Below are positions 55,770-64,000 of a stretch of 64,000 nucleotides of DNA, piece after piece. The notes below the pieces were generated by a model. It searched no databases. It saw only the letters and a list, made by a program, of their open reading frames with translations, and was not told the origin of the DNA. Position 1 is the first letter of the stretch, and each line of letters opens with the position of its first letter. Origin of the DNA: Evernia prunastri (Eukaryota; Ascomycota; Lecanoromycetes; Lecanorales; Parmeliaceae); NCBI GenBank assembly GCA_003184365.1, contig NKYR01000119.1:1-64000 (forward strand), read 5' to 3'. Both the position numbers and the translations under genes were made by a program.

Positions 55770-56636
55770 ATGTGCCAGAGCGTGTACCTCGAGCATGACA
55801 CCTGCACATGCATCTACATTGCAGCGAACTTCATCCCTTGCGAAGCCTACTCCCTCGCTCATCCGGAAGACGTGTCCGATCCCCCTTCCCCTTCCCCCGA
55901 CCCAGCAGGCTATACCCCGGACCTTGAAGACCCTTTTGCGGAGCAAAAAGACCCTTTCGCCGACCCCGCGGACCCAGTTGACCCTTTCGCAGACCCGAAA
56001 GACCCTTTCGCCGACCCCGACTCGGCATCAGACACTCCACTCTTAGCGCGCGCCCTCAGGCCCAAACTGCTGGTCCGGACACACAGAGGCCTCGACATCA
56101 CCCATGAGGACCTTGATTTCGTGAGCCTGGACGTCGACGGGTCGTGGGCACCGAAGGGGCTGCAGTGCCCGACCGGCAAGATCGAGGCGATACGCGGCCA
56201 ACGCGACAAGGACGAGAAGAGGGCGTGCCCGCTCTGCGAGAGGCCCGAGGTGTCGGGCATGCTGGAGCAGATGCGCCTGCCCGGCGGGGGCGAGGAGGGA
56301 CGGCCGGATTCGCTGAAGGCGTGGCTGGAGGGGGCGGAGAAGGAAAAGAAGGGAAAGGGGAAGGAGAAGGGCGGCAATGCGGCGCAGATCAAGACGGCGG
56401 CGATCAAGTTTTTCAAGGGTGCGGGGGTCGATAAGGGGAAGAAGACGGAGTGCATCGGGGTGGGGTATGACGAGGTTGGGGAAGGAGGGAGCTCGAAGGG
56501 GAAAGAGGCGGAGAAGAGGGCGGCGGAAAGGAGGAAAAAGGAGAACAAAGAGAGGGAAAAGAGGAAGAAGAAGGAGATTAAGGAGGCGGACAGGAGGATG
56601 GAGGGGGAGGAGGAATATGTATCATGGGAGCCCTAG
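55770..56636 (+). CDS. Hypothetical protein with DPFADP repeats and charged tail
   Basis: A single-exon frame of 288 residues, GC-rich compared with its surroundings. The N-terminus has a cysteine cluster (MCQSVYLEHDTCTC and PCEAYS), and CPLCERPEV follows later; together these could bind zinc. Residues about 50-80 are tandem DPFAD(P/Q)-type repeats (DPFAEQK, DPFADPADPV, DPFADPK, DPFADPD). The C-terminal third is lysine/glutamate-rich (RRKKENKEREKRKKKEIKE), likely a charged helix with nuclear-localisation character. No signal peptide. DPF tripeptides are known AP-2/epsin-type binding motifs in endocytosis, but that connection here is speculation. Similar cysteine-start, charged-tail proteins are common orphans in ascomycetes. 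Confidence 0.65.
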   Translation: MCQSVYLEHDTCTCIYIAANFIPCEAYSLAHPEDVSDPPSPSPDPAGYTPDLEDPFAEQKDPFADPADPVDPFADPKDPFADPDSASDTPLLARALRPKLLVRTHRGLDITHEDLDFVSLDVDGSWAPKGLQCPTGKIEAIRGQRDKDEKRACPLCERPEVSGMLEQMRLPGGGEEGRPDSLKAWLEGAEKEKKGKGKEKGGNAAQIKTAAIKFFKGAGVDKGKKTECIGVGYDEVGEGGSSKGKEAEKRAAERRKKENKEREKRKKKEIKEADRRMEGEEEYVSWEP

Positions 56637-57307
56637 TATCTCGATAGGATCCTACCGCTTTCGCCCTAGCCCCATTTGCTGTCACGCTCAACTCACGTTT
56701 CGCTCAGTTGTCACTGTTTCCCTCTACCCTTCAGCGGATTCAAATCTATTCATGCCCTTTGTTGCGTAAGCAATAAGCCCGAGCTGCGCAATGAATTTTG
56801 GCGGATGTATTACTCTACTTCGTGTGTCATTACTTCACACTTCGAAGCCGAAATCGATGCGTGAGGTAGTCTTTCCAATGTTGCTTTGCTATGAGAGTCG
56901 GGCTGTGGAAGTCTGAAAAGTGAGTCAGATATGCAGCCGCTTGTAGGTGTGGAGAACATATGCTGGAGGCTTCTGGCGTGCTTTCTTGACAGAGCTTGGT
57001 CAATGACTCATGTACCTATACATAAACATCTGGCATTTTCTGACACTATTCGTAGCTAAGACTAAGAACGGCTCACTCTTTTCGTCGAACCTCACTACCA
57101 AGACGCCAGAGCACTTCTACCTAATCTACTTTAAGTTAGGGTGATCTGTCTGCAAAGGCCGCTTAAAACTTCCAATAATGGTTAGAGTAGGCATGATTTG
57201 TTGTTTCGGCGATTTTTTGATTTTTTTCCTTCCTCATCAATCAAAGACCCAACCACCATTCCCTTTTTTCAAAATGTACACACACGCTCAGAGCAGTCAG
57301 AGTAGGC
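56637..57307. other. Intergenic spacer
   Basis: No gene recognised. Includes the presumed promoter of the acetyltransferase gene. Confidence 0.5.
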
Positions 57308-58244
57308 ATGGCTTACAGCATCCTACCAGCTACCCCCGCTGACTTACCCGATATCATCGCCATCTATCACGCCGCTTTCGCAGCCGATCCTTTCATCGGA
57401 CAGCTGATGCCCAATGTCCCACCAGAAGTCAGACGTGCCCATGACATGCACTGGTATGGACGGGAGTTTGAGATGGGCGAGCTCAATGGGCTACGCTTCA
57501 GGAAGGTGGTCGATGGAGACGGGTACGGTCGTTGTTCGATCCAAACTTGTACCAGTTAGACGTGTTCTAATCAATGGCTAGAAAGCCGCTGGCTTTCGCA
57601 AAATGGCAATACCCGTATACGTTGACGGCCGAGCAGAAAGTGGAAAAAGCTCAGCTTGACAGGGTGGAAGAGTTAGAACATCCGTTTCCCGAGGGGACGA
57701 ATAGAGAGCTTTACGATGTCTTCTTCGCTGCGTTGAGGGAGAAGAAAGCCAAGTGGATGGATGAGAGTAAAGATTACTGTGAGTTCGACTCTACTATCAC
57801 AGTAACATGCGTCTTGATTTCATCTTTGGATCTAGCATCCTGTGCATTTTTAGGATGCCTGTGTCTTTGTAAGGCTGTGTGAAAGCAAGGCGTTTTTTCC
57901 CGTAGTCTAGATTGTCGACTAGCAAATTGCTACTTCGTCATCTCTGCTTCTTTTAGGCCTTCATCCATTCTGATACTAACCATTGGTCACCAGTACTTCA
58001 TATTCTTGGCGTCTCGCCGGCCCATCAGCGCAAAGGCCTCGGTGCAATGCTCATTGGCGAGGGCCTCGCGGATGCAGACAGAAACAACGCGAGGACCTAC
58101 ATTGAAGCCTCGCCTTCCGGCTATGAGCTTTACCTACGCCATGGCTGGAAGCAGGTCGACGAAATTGTCATTGATGTTGGAAAGTATGGGGGGCATGGAA
58201 TGGCGACCGAGAAACTGCTTTTGAGGGAGCCTGGCGGTAATTAG
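57308..58244 (+). CDS. GNAT-family N-acetyltransferase
   Basis: Three exons, 57308-57522, 57582-57778 and 57994-58244, give 220 residues. GNAT enzymes move acetyl from acetyl-CoA to an amine. The start IL PATPADLPDIIAIYHAAF is the usual GNAT beta1-alpha1. The second exon gives KPLAFAKWQYP. The third begins with the acetyl-CoA loop LGVSPAHQRKGLGAML (the Q/RxxGxG/A signature) and continues EASPSGYELYLRHGWKQV, which matches the C-terminal strands of small fungal GNATs. The intron at 57779-57993 is long (215 bp) for this locus. Conserved blocks are intact, so the gene is probably functional. The substrate is unknown; it is likely cytosolic. Confidence 0.87.
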
Positions 58245-58789
58245 GGCGCAGTAAGTTCCGATTGAGAAACACCCTGAGACAGTATCGCAGTTCTGCCTCT
58301 TACGTTCTCGCCATTGGACAGCTTTCACCCAACGCATACATATTCTAGCGTTTGTGTAAGCGACATTTCTGAATATGCTCCAAAAGCTGCTTTACAAGCA
58401 TCAACATAAGTTCTCTAAAAGCTCGCCATATCTATCCAGTAGGTATGTTTAGCGTGACCTTCCTCCTGTGGGAAGTCCACTCTGATTTCTGCATTGCCTT
58501 CATGAACCATTTCGCGGACGTCAACTTCATCTTTCGGATTCATCACACCACCTACCTACTTAGACCACCTAACGCCTAGCAAATGTAAGCCCATATCCGA
58601 CGCGGATATCAGGACTTAGCGGCACGTGGTCTTTCATCTCATTCGTGAGCCCGGTGCGAGAGCCTTGACTGTATTTGCGCTCATGCGACAAGCATTGGGC
58701 ACTTCCATCTCTGTTTCCAGACACCCCTCGACCTTGAAAGAATTCCTCACTTCAGTGCCTAGACGTCAGTTCAGGACTTTCTTCTCATA
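58245..58789. other. Intergenic spacer
   Basis: No gene recognised between the acetyltransferase stop and the next start codon. Confidence 0.5.
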
Positions 58790-59832
58790 ATGCACGTGTC
58801 TTGGAATCAGCTCTGTTGGGCCATTTTCACCTTGTTGACGACAGCACGAGCTGTTCTAGTTGCGAGTACGCATTTCCTTCTGACTCAAGCACTCTTTACT
58901 GAACAGTTGCGCAGCAGCAGACACCGTCCAGATCGGCCCTTACTACACCCAACACTGTGAATCTAAGAACAACGAGATCTCTACAGCCCTCAAGACTCTG
59001 GTAGAAACCCTCTACGCTGTCATCTCCGACCTCGGCTCCTCTCCCTCTAGCGATGCCTACACAGCCTTTTTCAAGGAAGTCGTATATGCGCCTGATGTGC
59101 GCCAAGTCTTTTCTTTTATCGTAGCGGGGCGCTCTGTCTCTCCCGAGCCCGGCGCAGTATCCGCGATACCGATTTTCTACTGCGTGGACGGCCGAGACCA
59201 AGTCACTTACAAAGAGGGTGGCAGAAAGATAGACGCGTATGACAAATGCCGTGACCTTAGTTTAAGGCCGCTGGCAATAGCATTCCAGAGAATACCGAAC
59301 ATGGTCCTCTGCCCGGCGTTCTTCTCCCAGCCAGTCGCACCCGTGGAATCGCCTGCGAGCTGCTTGACCGTGGATCCGCACCGCAACAGATACGTCCAAA
59401 CCGGCATCAGTCTACTCAGGTACCAAGTGTGGTACCTCCTGCACGTGCTGGTCGGCTACTACGTCTACGCCGATCACGAAAATACCTACGACCAGTACGT
59501 CGTTAATGCCTGCTCAGCTCTATCGGGAAGCTCTGCGATCTTGAACACGTATAACTACGTTTATTATGCCGCCAGTAAGTGCACAGCCTAGCTTATTTTC
59601 GCCCTTTCTCTTCTCCCACCTGTACTTGAACGGTCTTCGCTGACTGAATGCTGTAGATATACGATTAGGCTGCACTAACTTTCCGACCGTGAGGACGCGG
59701 CCGCCTGGCCGAGGGAGTAGCGCGGGCGTGGAGCTGTTGGAGACGGATGCAAATTTGACGGCAGTTGCTGCCAACGAGAGTATCACCCTTGTTGTTCAGA
59801 ACGTGTCCATTGAGGCGGTGCCTCCGGTTTAG
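58790..59832 (+). CDS. Secreted M35-like metallopeptidase-fold protein lacking HExxH
   Basis: Three exons, 58790-58865, 58915-59574 and 59657-59832, give 303 residues. A signal peptide is present (WAIFTLLTTARA). The body matches secreted fungal deuterolysin/Lys-specific metallo-endopeptidase-like proteins in layout: IFYCVDG, MVLCPAFFSQPV, CLTV, the helix where the zinc site should be, then YNYVYYAA and LGCTNFP. In active members the helix carries HExxH. Here it reads WYLLHVLVGYYVY, so the catalytic glutamate and second histidine are replaced (HVLVG). The fold may be kept for binding rather than catalysis. The gene has no stops, so this is a candidate pseudoenzyme rather than an obvious pseudogene. 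The family call rests on motif order and is moderate. Confidence 0.62.
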
Positions 59833-62276
59833 ATTTCGGGGGTTGGGGATCCTAGCTTGCTCGGGTCGGAGAAAATTGAAGGGCAAGTGAGAGCTGGTGT
59901 AGGCGCATAGCGCATATGCTTGCGTCGGATTTGGAGATCTCGGAGTCTAGGTACACAGGATAGAGGATTGCCTGAGATGGGTTCGTCTCTCTGCTGAGAA
60001 ATAAAAAAGTAGAATCAAGTTTTTTAGGGACTGTATTGAGCTTGCGATTGCTGTACTCGAACCGGTGGGTGAGACAGGGTTTTCTGATGGTACAGGAGAG
60101 TGAGTAATTTCAACTGCACATGTTTTTTCGAAACATTTCCTTTCCAATACGACTACTTTACTAGCTAAAAGGCATTGTCGATATTTCTTCATTTCAAGAG
60201 CTTGGGTTTGTAGCCCGCTTGATTGGGTCTACTAAGTCGATCCTCTAAGACACCGAGACAGGCTTGAATTTGCATGATCAAAGAGCGATAGATCATGGCG
60301 AGCGAAAGGAGTCTATGCTTCGTTCACCTTCGCAACTAGACCCCTCTAGTTGTACATCTCAATTCGAACGATACACGAGCAGGAGCGAGGAGAGTTGGAT
60401 CACTCTCGAGAGTGTTTCCTTAACCCGTTCCTAGAGCGTTGGACAGAGTCTACATGACAGAGTCGAGGCGATCGAAATCGGAAGGAAAAGAGGCTGCGAT
60501 CTAGATTATGCTAAGGGCGCTTCTTCTATGAATAAGACTTTCAAGATCATGCACCGCGGCCTTGGGGATATTCTTATCTGTGGTGGGACAAGGTCCCCTG
60601 ACTCCTCTCATAAAACAATGAAGAAAATAACTGCAAATCCCAGCAAGACGCTTTATGGCGTACTCGAAGCCGGAGGGTAAACAAGAAGAGATTACATTGC
60701 GTTTGGGAAAATACTTCGACTCGATCGTCGTGTGAATACAGAGATATAGGTCGGTGGCGCAGCTTCTGGGGATCACGAAAACGGGGGTGGCGCGGCAGTC
60801 CATTCTCACAGACTCGATCTCATTCGATGGGAGAATCTGCCCGTAAAACCATTATAGGTGTCCTCCCGTCACTCCAGTCGCGATCAAGGACGTCACCAGA
60901 CCCGAGAACCTAACGTGGTAGAGAGTATAGGTCAAAGGAGCGGCTGCAGAGAAGAACCAGCTTTGTGGCCTTTAATTTCCTCGTCTCGACCGTCCGACCC
61001 TGAATCGTGATCTATGGAGATCAGCCTGCCAGTATGTACAATATTTTCAGTCGAGGTCCTAGGACCTTGCAACAAGCTACATTCACTTCTACATTCCGAT
61101 CGAATCTCTCGGTTGTCGGTTGTCTCGAACACCGGATCCAGGATAGGATGCATTTTAGAGGACGAAATCACGCTGGTGAGTCTTTCGCAACGGTTTTCCC
61201 TAGACTTATCATTGCCTACCAGGTACGAGAGTCCGAATGGCTGTGGTTGCCTTCCCTCATCCTCAACCGTTCGTTCAAGTTCAGATTGGGTCACACGCGC
61301 AAGCTGCTGTCTTTATCAGCATTTGTCTCATTACCGATGGGAAAGTGAAGCTAGCATTTGATAAGATTTAGGTACTAGACGAATGATTTCTCGGAATCCA
61401 TAGACTATCAACAAACACAACACGAATGCGGCAGGTAAGTTTTACTCTCTTCCCTTTCATCATGCATGTCATTTTAGCCCAGATCACGAGCTCGGTAATT
61501 CATATAAGTCGCCAGACACGATTATCTATACTTTATGCTCCGTCTCATGTGGCGTTTCAGGCCGCGCTCAGCCTCACTTCGGCATAAAAAAAGCTAAGCG
61601 CTCCAAGCGCTGCTCTGCCAACTGATCGCTGCCGTCGATCGAAAACCTTCTGAGTTTCAGTAAACCCCCACAGTGAAATTCCCATGGGGGTTCACATCTA
61701 ATCCAGGACCCTCTCTGACCAGGAAAAATCTCACCTGGTCTGTTTTCTCCGGGAGTATGTAGACGTACTCCTGGCTACCCTTCCTCAGCATCGCGATGGA
61801 GAACTTGAATAACTGTGCTCAGTTGTTCACTATTCTTTCATCATGTTGGACACTCGATGGCCTCAATCGAGTTTTGTCGTCCAGCAATTGGGTCCCGTCT
61901 TTCGCACATATTCGCGGGCCGCTCTTACGGCTAGAACGGGTTTCAGCAAGCTGTAACCCTTGGAGCCATGTGACATTTCATCATCGGACTGTTCCATCCC
62001 GCGGGATCTGCTGATTCATGATGCCGTGTCTATATTCCACCGCGGCGCAGCCCCATTGCCCGTGTGAAAATTTGTTTCGCGCAAATTTCGCCCGTTCCAC
62101 CTTGTCTCAAAGCCCTCAGATGACTTGATGGGAATTATATCAAGGAAAGCATACCCAGCATATAAGATGGGGGTATCGGATGCGTATACCGATCACCTCT
62201 GCCAGCAACCTGTGCCTGTACTTGATGTCCACAGCCCGTAATTTATTTGAGGTTTTTTGCCCACCCTAATGCTGTC
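59833..62276. other. Gene-free stretch of 2.4 kb
   Basis: Several frames of 60-120 codons overlap on both strands without domains, splice logic or signal peptides. Hairpins: AACCCCCAC/CATGGGGGTT near 61663-61695, and CCTGGTC... near 61710-61745. An A-box-like tRNA fragment on the minus strand near 61575-61625 lacks a B box. I see nothing else. Confidence 0.4.
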
Positions 62277-64000
62277 ATGAAGCTGGCCTTCGTTCTTCTA
62301 CATATTCTTCTTTCGTCGCTGGCGACTCTTTCGCATCCGACAAATCTAGATTCCCGACAGATTCCACAGCCGCCTTCGCTGCGTTCTGTCTATCTCATTG
62401 CAGATGTTGACATGGAGGCAAAAGCAATTTCATCGAGCACGGGGAAACCGATCTTTGGATTGCACACAAGTCTGCAAATCGGCGGCACAGCTGTTGAGGG
62501 ACCGTTGCGAGTCGAAGTAGGTTTCAACGAGTATGCCAAGTTGCAGCTCAGAGCTAGTGACCTTGGAGTTTCCCAGACCGGACAACCCATCGGGTTTTGG
62601 GGAGTATCCAACTCGAGACGCTATGTTCGACAGACAGGGCAAACATCTATAAATAATAATGACATCTTCAATCATCAAATCGGTACAGGTCTTCTCGCCC
62701 AAGTGTGGAACCAAAACGCGATGTACCAAAGAGGTACAGGATCGGCTCCGAATACCGGTATCGACCTGGTCCAGCGGCTCGTCGCTGCTCTCAACCTTAC
62801 TGTTGAACCCTCAATGGCTTTGATATATAGCAATGGAGAGGAGTACTATACAAGTCACTCGGACGCCTACCAACAAAAGATCGACTACGTTTGGTCGATA
62901 AAGCAGTCAGGCAATTCTTCGGACGCCAGTGAGTGGGTCCGGGTGTTTGACGTGACTACCAATCCGGCCTCCCCAGCTCTGATGCTAGACAATCGAAACG
63001 CAAGTGTAGACGGTGGCACTCTGGTAGAAAAAAGGAAAAGATCGGAAAATCCGGCAGCATTTGACCAAACTGCATGGTTCTCTGCCTCTGTCACGCAAGC
63101 AGAAATGAACAACCTGCCGCCGCCCGCTACTAAACAACTTCCTACCATTCAGCAAGAAGCCAAGTCGGCTGTCGCTCCCTTTGAGAACACCATTGCGCAA
63201 TCCGGATCTGCCGGCGTGCTGGAAACAGCAGAAATCACCATGGGTCGAGCTGCTGGAGTAACAATTGCAACCTTCCTCATCGGCGAAGGGATAGCCAACG
63301 CACTAGGGGCTGCAGTGGGTCCCTTTTTTGTCCTCTTGGACATGGTGGAGGGCAAATGGGCGAGCGCAGCTCTGTGCGCCGTAGGACTCGCGCTTGGTGC
63401 TGTCTCGGCTTTGCTCGTGGCTGGGCCTGTTGGGTGGATTTTTGGTGCAGCCATTGCAACCCTTTTCGCCATACTGCCCGGGGCTTGGAAACAGCCGCAT
63501 GTTCCAGGTATAAGCGACAAGCAGGGTATCGTGCAGTACAAGTTCTTTGGCGATGATAGACATACAGGAAATGAGCAATGCCAGTCACTGGGAAACCAGA
63601 ACTGTACTGCGGTTTTCGGACCTGGAGTGCTTTCACTTGTCTTCGGCTGGGACAATTTTGACTCCGTAGCCTTCCTTATCCAGTACAATGAGGGCTACGC
63701 CATGACGCTGCCCGAATTGGCCAGCCAGTTCTATAATATCGACGACCCCAAGAACTCTGGAGATGGCTCGAATCAAATTGCTACCATCAAATGCAACAAC
63801 AAGCCGGGTCACAGCAACGCGTTCGGCGGATTTGATGGTGACGATACAACTAAATGCAATCACCCGACATTTCAACTCAACAGAGCCCTCATTACCCTCC
63901 CTGTCATCAATGAGACCGTAGACAAGATATACGATCGAATAATCCCAAACCCAGGCGGCGATTGCAAGCTTATCAACAACGCCGCCAACGACTTGAACGT
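62277..64000 (+). CDS. Secreted protein with Gly/Ala-rich hydrophobic segment (3' end beyond window)
   Basis: The frame is open from ATG 62277 to the last base (574 codons), so the gene is incomplete here. The N-terminus has a signal peptide (LAFVLLHILLSSLATLS). Residues about 30-110 look like a beta-rich domain. A dibasic-rich site (VEKRKRSEN, about residue 255) may be a Kex2 cleavage point. Residues about 335-400 are strongly hydrophobic and rich in Gly and Ala (AVGLALGAVSALLVAGPVGW and neighbours), enough for two or three membrane helices or a glycine-zipper-like hairpin. A cysteine-containing C-terminal region follows (NEQCQSLGNQNCTAVFG, TIKCNN, TKCNHP). This layout of leader, cleavage site, hydrophobic hairpin and disulphide domain occurs in some pore-forming or polymorphic secreted proteins, but I cannot assign a family. 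Confidence 0.75.
   Translation, partial: MKLAFVLLHILLSSLATLSHPTNLDSRQIPQPPSLRSVYLIADVDMEAKAISSSTGKPIFGLHTSLQIGGTAVEGPLRVEVGFNEYAKLQLRASDLGVSQTGQPIGFWGVSNSRRYVRQTGQTSINNNDIFNHQIGTGLLAQVWNQNAMYQRGTGSAPNTGIDLVQRLVAALNLTVEPSMALIYSNGEEYYTSHSDAYQQKIDYVWSIKQSGNSSDASEWVRVFDVTTNPASPALMLDNRNASVDGGTLVEKRKRSENPAAFDQTAWFSASVTQAEMNNLPPPATKQLPTIQQEAKSAVAPFENTIAQSGSAGVLETAEITMGRAAGVTIATFLIGEGIANALGAAVGPFFVLLDMVEGKWASAALCAVGLALGAVSALLVAGPVGWIFGAAIATLFAILPGAWKQPHVPGISDKQGIVQYKFFGDDRHTGNEQCQSLGNQNCTAVFGPGVLSLVFGWDNFDSVAFLIQYNEGYAMTLPELASQFYNIDDPKNSGDGSNQIATIKCNNKPGHSNAFGGFDGDDTTKCNHPTFQLNRALITLPVINETVDKIYDRIIPNPGGDCKLINNAANDLN

Noticed and set aside
59947..61361. Frames of 80-120 codons on both strands
   Set aside because: Mutually overlapping, no signal peptides, domains or plausible introns.
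61575..61625. tRNA-like stretch on the minus strand (AGTTGGCAGAGCAG)
   Set aside because: It has a good A box but no B box or T arm at the right distance, and a run of seven T follows too early. At most a tRNA fragment.

Overview
The window is the end of a chromosome of a filamentous ascomycete. It opens with about 16 CCCTAA telomere repeats (1-98). Its genes carry short spliceosomal introns of mostly 46-91 bp, with GT donors, CTAAC/CTGAC-type branch sites and TAG/CAG acceptors. The gene content (HET-domain protein, NACHT/STAND proteins, a highly reducing PKS relic, small secreted proteins, a Tc1-type transposon with RIP-like changes) fits a fungus of the Dothideomycete kind. That class assignment is an inference from protein style.

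Region 1 (1-31 kb) is decayed accessory subtelomere. In order it holds: a ZZ-finger/HET gene with two in-frame stops (1053-3905); a flavin monooxygenase (4973-7136) facing an amidohydrolase-type decarboxylase (7672-8742); an AT-rich strip; a degenerate Ulp1-like protease; an intact six-exon secreted DUF7029/DUF7223-type protein (11363-13216); a shredded PKS (14.6-16.0 kb); and a series of small secreted protein genes (17589-18397 with a duplicated domain, a broken one near 20.0-20.5 kb, 22141-22761, 24060-24804). A Tc1/mariner transposon (28.35-30.6 kb) is duplicated in part across an assembly N.

Region 2 (31.9-48.4 kb) is an NLR-like island. It contains a 2215-residue NACHT protein with TPR-like repeats (31890-39147, +), an AAA+ ATPase (40578-42787, -) and a second NACHT gene (43262-48391, +) broken by one in-frame TGA. 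The AAA and second NACHT genes are head to head across 474 bp. This pair is bracketed by two same-orientation copies of one fold-back element (39408-40017 and 48677-49313). Five of the 18 introns I resolved in these three genes have GC-AG rather than GT-AG ends. The first AAA intron carries a copy of the sequence that abuts the telomere.

Region 3 (48.4-64 kb) has a hypothetical protein (50105-51349), a nest of small mobile elements (51.4-53.0 kb), a secreted protein with Kex2-like sites (53842-55161), an acidic repeat/basic-tail protein (55770-56636), a GNAT acetyltransferase (57308-58244), an M35-like secreted protein without its HExxH motif (58790-59832), and a secreted protein with a glycine/alanine-rich membrane segment that runs off the end (62277-64000). 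The mobile-element nest includes three apparently identical copies of an 83-bp element with a perfect Pol III B box, a tRNA T-arm fold, a TTTT stop and 5-bp target duplications. I regard it as the best candidate for an undescribed element here. All exon maps were made by eye from splice signals and reading frame.
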